Assembly: GCA_964387935.1 (NCBI GenBank)
Contig: CAYLZN010000322.1
Location: 1 to 6,630, forward strand
DNA from: CAYLZN01 sp964387935
GTDB taxonomy: Bacteria > Acidobacteriota > Vicinamibacteria > Vicinamibacterales > JAFNAJ01
DNA length: 6,630 nucleotides
Reading direction: 5' to 3'
Positions 3,899-6,630 of this stretch are shown piece by piece. Position numbers and translations under genes: made by a program. Position 1 is the stretch's first letter. Each line of letters starts with the position of its first letter. The notes beneath the pieces were generated by a model, which did not search any database, had not been told where the DNA came from, and worked only from the letters and a program-made list of their open reading frames with translations.

Positions 3899-6630
3899 TC
3901 ATTCGCAACGAATCGCCTGCATCGGGTCGGTCCGCATGGCGCGCCGGGCGGGGCCGTACGCCGCGGCGCCCGCGACCAGCAGGAGCAGCACCGACACCAC
4001 GACGAAGGTGACGGGATCGGAGGGGCGCACGCCGAACAGCAGGCTCTCGACCATCGGCGAAAGCCACGCCGCCACGATCAGCCCGATCGCGACGCCGACG
4101 GCGGCCAGGCGCGTGGCCTGACCCAGCACCATCCGCAGCACCGCGCCAGGCTCGGCGCCGAGCGCGAGCCGCACCCCGACTTCGCGCGTCCGCTCCCCGA
4201 CGACGAGCGCCATCACTCCGTAAACGCCGACGGCGGCCAGCACGAGCGCCAGCAGCCCGAACGCGGACACCAGCATCAGGATGAACCGCCGTGGCGCAAC
4301 GGATGCCGCCCGAACGTCCAGCATCGTCCGCACGTCGTAGAGGGCCAGTGTCCGATCGAAGTCACGGAGACTCGCCCGGAGCGAATCGACGAGCGCCGCG
4401 GGATCGCCGCTGGTGCGGATCACGATGAAGGGAGCCACCGGCGGGCCCTGACGATGGGAGATGTACAGCTCCGGTGCGGGCGTCTGTTCCAGGCCGGTGT
4501 GACGCACGTCCCCGACCACACCGACGATCGTCATCCATGTGTTTCGCGACGGGTTGGGGCCCGTACGGATGCGGCGGCCGATCGGGGTTTCGCCCGAAAA
4601 CAGCCGCGTCGCCATGGACTCGTTGATTACCATCACGGGCGGGGACTGCGGCCCGTCCTGGCGGGTGAAAGTCCGCCCCTGCTTCAGCGGGATCTGCATC
4701 GCGCCGAAGTAGTCGTCCACGGCGCGGCGGAACTGCACCTCGGGCAACTCCGCGTCAGGAAGCGGGCGACCCTCGACATCCACCGTGGTGGACACCGATG
4801 TGCTTCCGAGTGGCAGCCGCGTGGTCCCGCCCGCGGTCACCACGCCGGGGATCGCGCGGAGTCGCTCGAAGAGCTCGTCGTAGTACACGAGGCGTGCCTG
4901 CGGAGTGTTCACCCGCTCGGGCAGCGTCAACTGCATCGTGAGCAGACCCTCTGGCGTGAAGCCAGGGCTCACTGCCAGCAGGCTCGCGAAGCTGCGGAGG
5001 AGCAGTACCGCGCCCGCGCTCAGCAGGACCGCCAGCGCCACTTCGCCCATCACGAGGCCGCTGCGCAGGCGCCGCGCCAGGGGTGACGCACCGGCCGACC
5101 CACGTCCGCCGTCCTGCAGCGCGTCGCGAAGGTCCGGCCGCGACGCCGCGAGTGCGGGCACGAGCCCGATCCCGATGCCGGCCACGACGGCCACGAGGAG
5201 CGTCACCGCGAACACGGTGGTGTCGGGTCGAACCTCGCCGAGGCGGGGAATCGTCGGCGGCGCGAGCGCCACCAGACCGCGCACGCCCCACTGCACCGCG
5301 AGCAGGGCGATCGCCGCACCGGCCAGGGCCAGCAGGACGGACTCGGTAATCAGCTGCCGTACGAGCCGCGCGCGTCCCGCGCCGAGCGCCGCACGGACGG
5401 CCAGTTCCCGCGAGCGGCCGACGCTCTGGGCAAGCGCGAGCCCGGCCACATTGACGCACGCCATCAGCAGCACGACCCCGACGCATGTCAAGAGCAGGAG
5501 CAGCGCGGGCCGTACCTGACCGACGGCCTGCTCGTGCAGCGGCACCACCATGGTCCCCCAGCCCGTATTGGATTCGGGATAGGCGCGCTCGAGGTCAGTA
5601 GCGGTCGCCGCGAGGCGGGCGCGCAGTGTCTCGATCGAGACGCCCGGATGCAGGCGCCCCACCAGGGCCAGATAGTGCACGTTGCGCACCAGGTGCCCGG
5701 AGCGAGTGGCGAACGGGTCCTTCTGAGGCACCCACAGCGACCACACGTCCACGCCGGTTCGCGTCGTGAACCCGTCAGGACCCAGCATCGTGGCGTACGG
5801 GAACACGAAGTCGTCCGGCATCACGCCGACCACGGTCTGCGCGCGTCCGTCGAGGTTCAACTGATGACCGATGACGCTCGTGTCGCCGCCGAATCGCCGC
5901 TGCCAGTACCCGTGGCTCAACACGACGGCCCCGGCGTCCTCGTCGTCGGGGGTGAAGGTCCGCCCAATGACCGCGGTGCGTCCCAGGATGTCGAACATGC
6001 GGCGGCCGGTGTTCACGACCAGGACCATCTCCGGCCCCTCCGCGGTTCGCAGTTGCTGGGTGACGACGAAGGCGGCGAACGCATCGATCTCGGCCAGCTC
6101 CGCCGCGCCCTCACGGTAGTCCAGGAAGTTCGCGGGCGAGACGACGTTCATGGGCTTCTGCTCGCGCGGATTGCTGCTCCAGACCATGACGAGCTCAGAG
6201 GCGTCGCGATAGGGCAACGGCCGCAGCAGCACGCCGTTGACGACCGTGAAGATGGCGCTGTTGGCGCCGATGCCGAGCGCCAGCGCGAACACGGCCAGCG
6301 CCGTCACGATCGGCCGCCGGCGGGCCAGGGCCAGGGCATGACCGACATCAGACCTGAGGTTCTCCCGGAACATGATGCGTTTCCCTCGAGGCTCGTAGAG
6401 GTGAGGCGACCGATTGGGCCAGAGCGGCCACCGGCGAATGGCGACCAGGCGCTCCGCGAACCCGCTGCCGATGTGCGCGGCCGTCGCACGGCCGAGCGTT
6501 GCGGCGTCGGCCCGGGTCGCGAGTGCGTGGAAGTCCGCGCGCAACTCGCGGCCGAAACGGGCGCGGAAGGCGCCCGGATAGGCCAGCAGCGCGAGGGCGA
6601 GCAGCGCGTCCGCCCTCCAGCGGCGCGGCT
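3899..6630 (-). CDS. MacB/FtsX-family ABC permease with duplicated FtsX module (ADOP type), 5' end beyond the right edge
   Basis: At least 909 codons of one frame are present; it is open to the window edge and ends at TGA 3901-3899. Numbering from the TTG at 6544, the protein has two MacB modules, each a periplasmic core between one and three membrane segments: segments at about 79-101, 346-370, 400-426 and 444-466, then 494-516, 753-780, 808-829 and 846-868. FtsX signatures are REL-VRAALGAGRARLVRQ at about 380-397 and REVGVRLALGAEPG at 787-800; the C-terminus PARRAMRTDPMQAIRCE is typical. There is no ATPase domain. Before the first module lies a prefix that extends past 6544 and includes AYPGAFRARFGREL, like the prefix of the acidobacterial duplicated orphan permeases, so the true start is probably outside the window. 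An internal ATG at 6373 with GAGGG nine bases upstream would give an 824-residue protein without the prefix. Such permeases are thought to transmit force to periplasmic partners; here an adaptor and an ATPase follow on the same strand. The substrate is unknown. Confidence 0.92.
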   Translation of the reverse strand, partial: PRRWRADALLALALLAYPGAFRARFGRELRADFHALATRADAATLGRATAAHIGSGFAERLVAIRRWPLWPNRSPHLYEPRGKRIMFRENLRSDVGHALALARRRPIVTALAVFALALGIGANSAIFTVVNGVLLRPLPYRDASELVMVWSSNPREQKPMNVVSPANFLDYREGAAELAEIDAFAAFVVTQQLRTAEGPEMVLVVNTGRRMFDILGRTAVIGRTFTPDDEDAGAVVLSHGYWQRRFGGDTSVIGHQLNLDGRAQTVVGVMPDDFVFPYATMLGPDGFTTRTGVDVWSLWVPQKDPFATRSGHLVRNVHYLALVGRLHPGVSIETLRARLAATATDLERAYPESNTGWGTMVVPLHEQAVGQVRPALLLLLTCVGVVLLMACVNVAGLALAQSVGRSRELAVRAALGAGRARLVRQLITESVLLALAGAAIALLAVQWGVRGLVALAPPTIPRLGEVRPDTTVFAVTLLVAVVAGIGIGLVPALAASRPDLRDALQDGGRGSAGASPLARRLRSGLVMGEVALAVLLSAGAVLLLRSFASLLAVSPGFTPEGLLTMQLTLPERVNTPQARLVYYDELFERLRAIPGVVTAGGTTRLPLGSTSVSTTVDVEGRPLPDAELPEVQFRRAVDDYFGAMQIPLKQGRTFTRQDGPQSPPVMVINESMATRLFSGETPIGRRIRTGPNPSRNTWMTIVGVVGDVRHTGLEQTPAPELYISHRQGPPVAPFIVIRTSGDPAALVDSLRASLRDFDRTLALYDVRTMLDVRAASVAPRRFILMLVSAFGLLALVLAAVGVYGVMALVVGERTREVGVRLALGAEPGAVLRMVLGQATRLAAVGVAIGLIVAAWLSPMVESLLFGVRPSDPVTFVVVSVLLLLVAGAAAYGPARRAMRTDPMQAIRCE

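Noticed and set aside
3536..5086. Long plus-strand open frame opposite the permease and adaptor genes
   Set aside because: Its translation is low-complexity Arg, His, Gln and Pro with no domain, it spans the 3' end of the permease, the gap and the start of the adaptor on the other strand, and it is explained by GC-rich codon use of the real genes.
1..6630. A novel mobile, defence or CRISPR-like system
   Set aside because: No spaced repeats, transposase, integrase, nuclease or toxin-antitoxin gene was seen; the genes present belong to known enzyme and transporter families.

Overview
The window is very GC-rich, with the G/C-ending codon use of a high-GC bacterium. The permease gene that fills its right half has the architecture of the ABC permeases that are strongly expanded in Acidobacteriota (the 'ADOP', Acidobacterial duplicated orphan permease, type): a short N-terminal prefix with a YPGAFRARFGRE-like motif, then two MacB/FtsX modules and eight membrane segments. 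An acidobacterium, perhaps of the Vicinamibacteria kind, is therefore the best guess. This is inferred from gene architecture and composition only.

Left part (1-1736): a minus-strand gene runs off the left edge. Only its first 36 codons are present, but they carry a clear Sec-type signal peptide, a strong ribosome binding site and a perfect TATAAT box. About 170 bases of divergent intergenic DNA, with short GC-rich repeats, separate it from a plus-strand PLP enzyme. That enzyme has the fold and signature motifs of the N-terminal desulfurase domain of eukaryotic molybdenum-cofactor sulfurases, but no C-terminal MOSC domain.

Right part (1785-6630), all minus strand, in transcription order: a double-FtsX ABC permease whose 5' end lies beyond the right edge, a MacA/HlyD-type periplasmic adaptor, and a MacB/LolD-type ATPase. 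Together they could form an envelope-spanning, MacAB-like transporter: the ATPase works from the cytoplasm, the permease transmits mechanical force, and the adaptor reaches towards an outer-membrane channel. No TolC-like channel gene is in the window. The adaptor and ATPase genes are 31 bases apart and probably co-transcribed. A 139-base gap separates the permease from the adaptor and holds an inverted repeat and a weak promoter-like element, so the adaptor-ATPase pair may have its own promoter.

The aminotransferase and ATPase genes converge with a 48-base gap and no recognisable terminator. I see no RNA genes, CRISPR arrays, insertion sequences or phage genes. The content looks like ordinary chromosomal DNA. 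The points most worth a second look are the MOSC-less Moco-sulfurase-like enzyme and its possibly leaderless start, the pairing of a normally orphan permease with a full adaptor-ATPase set, and the start of the permease gene.
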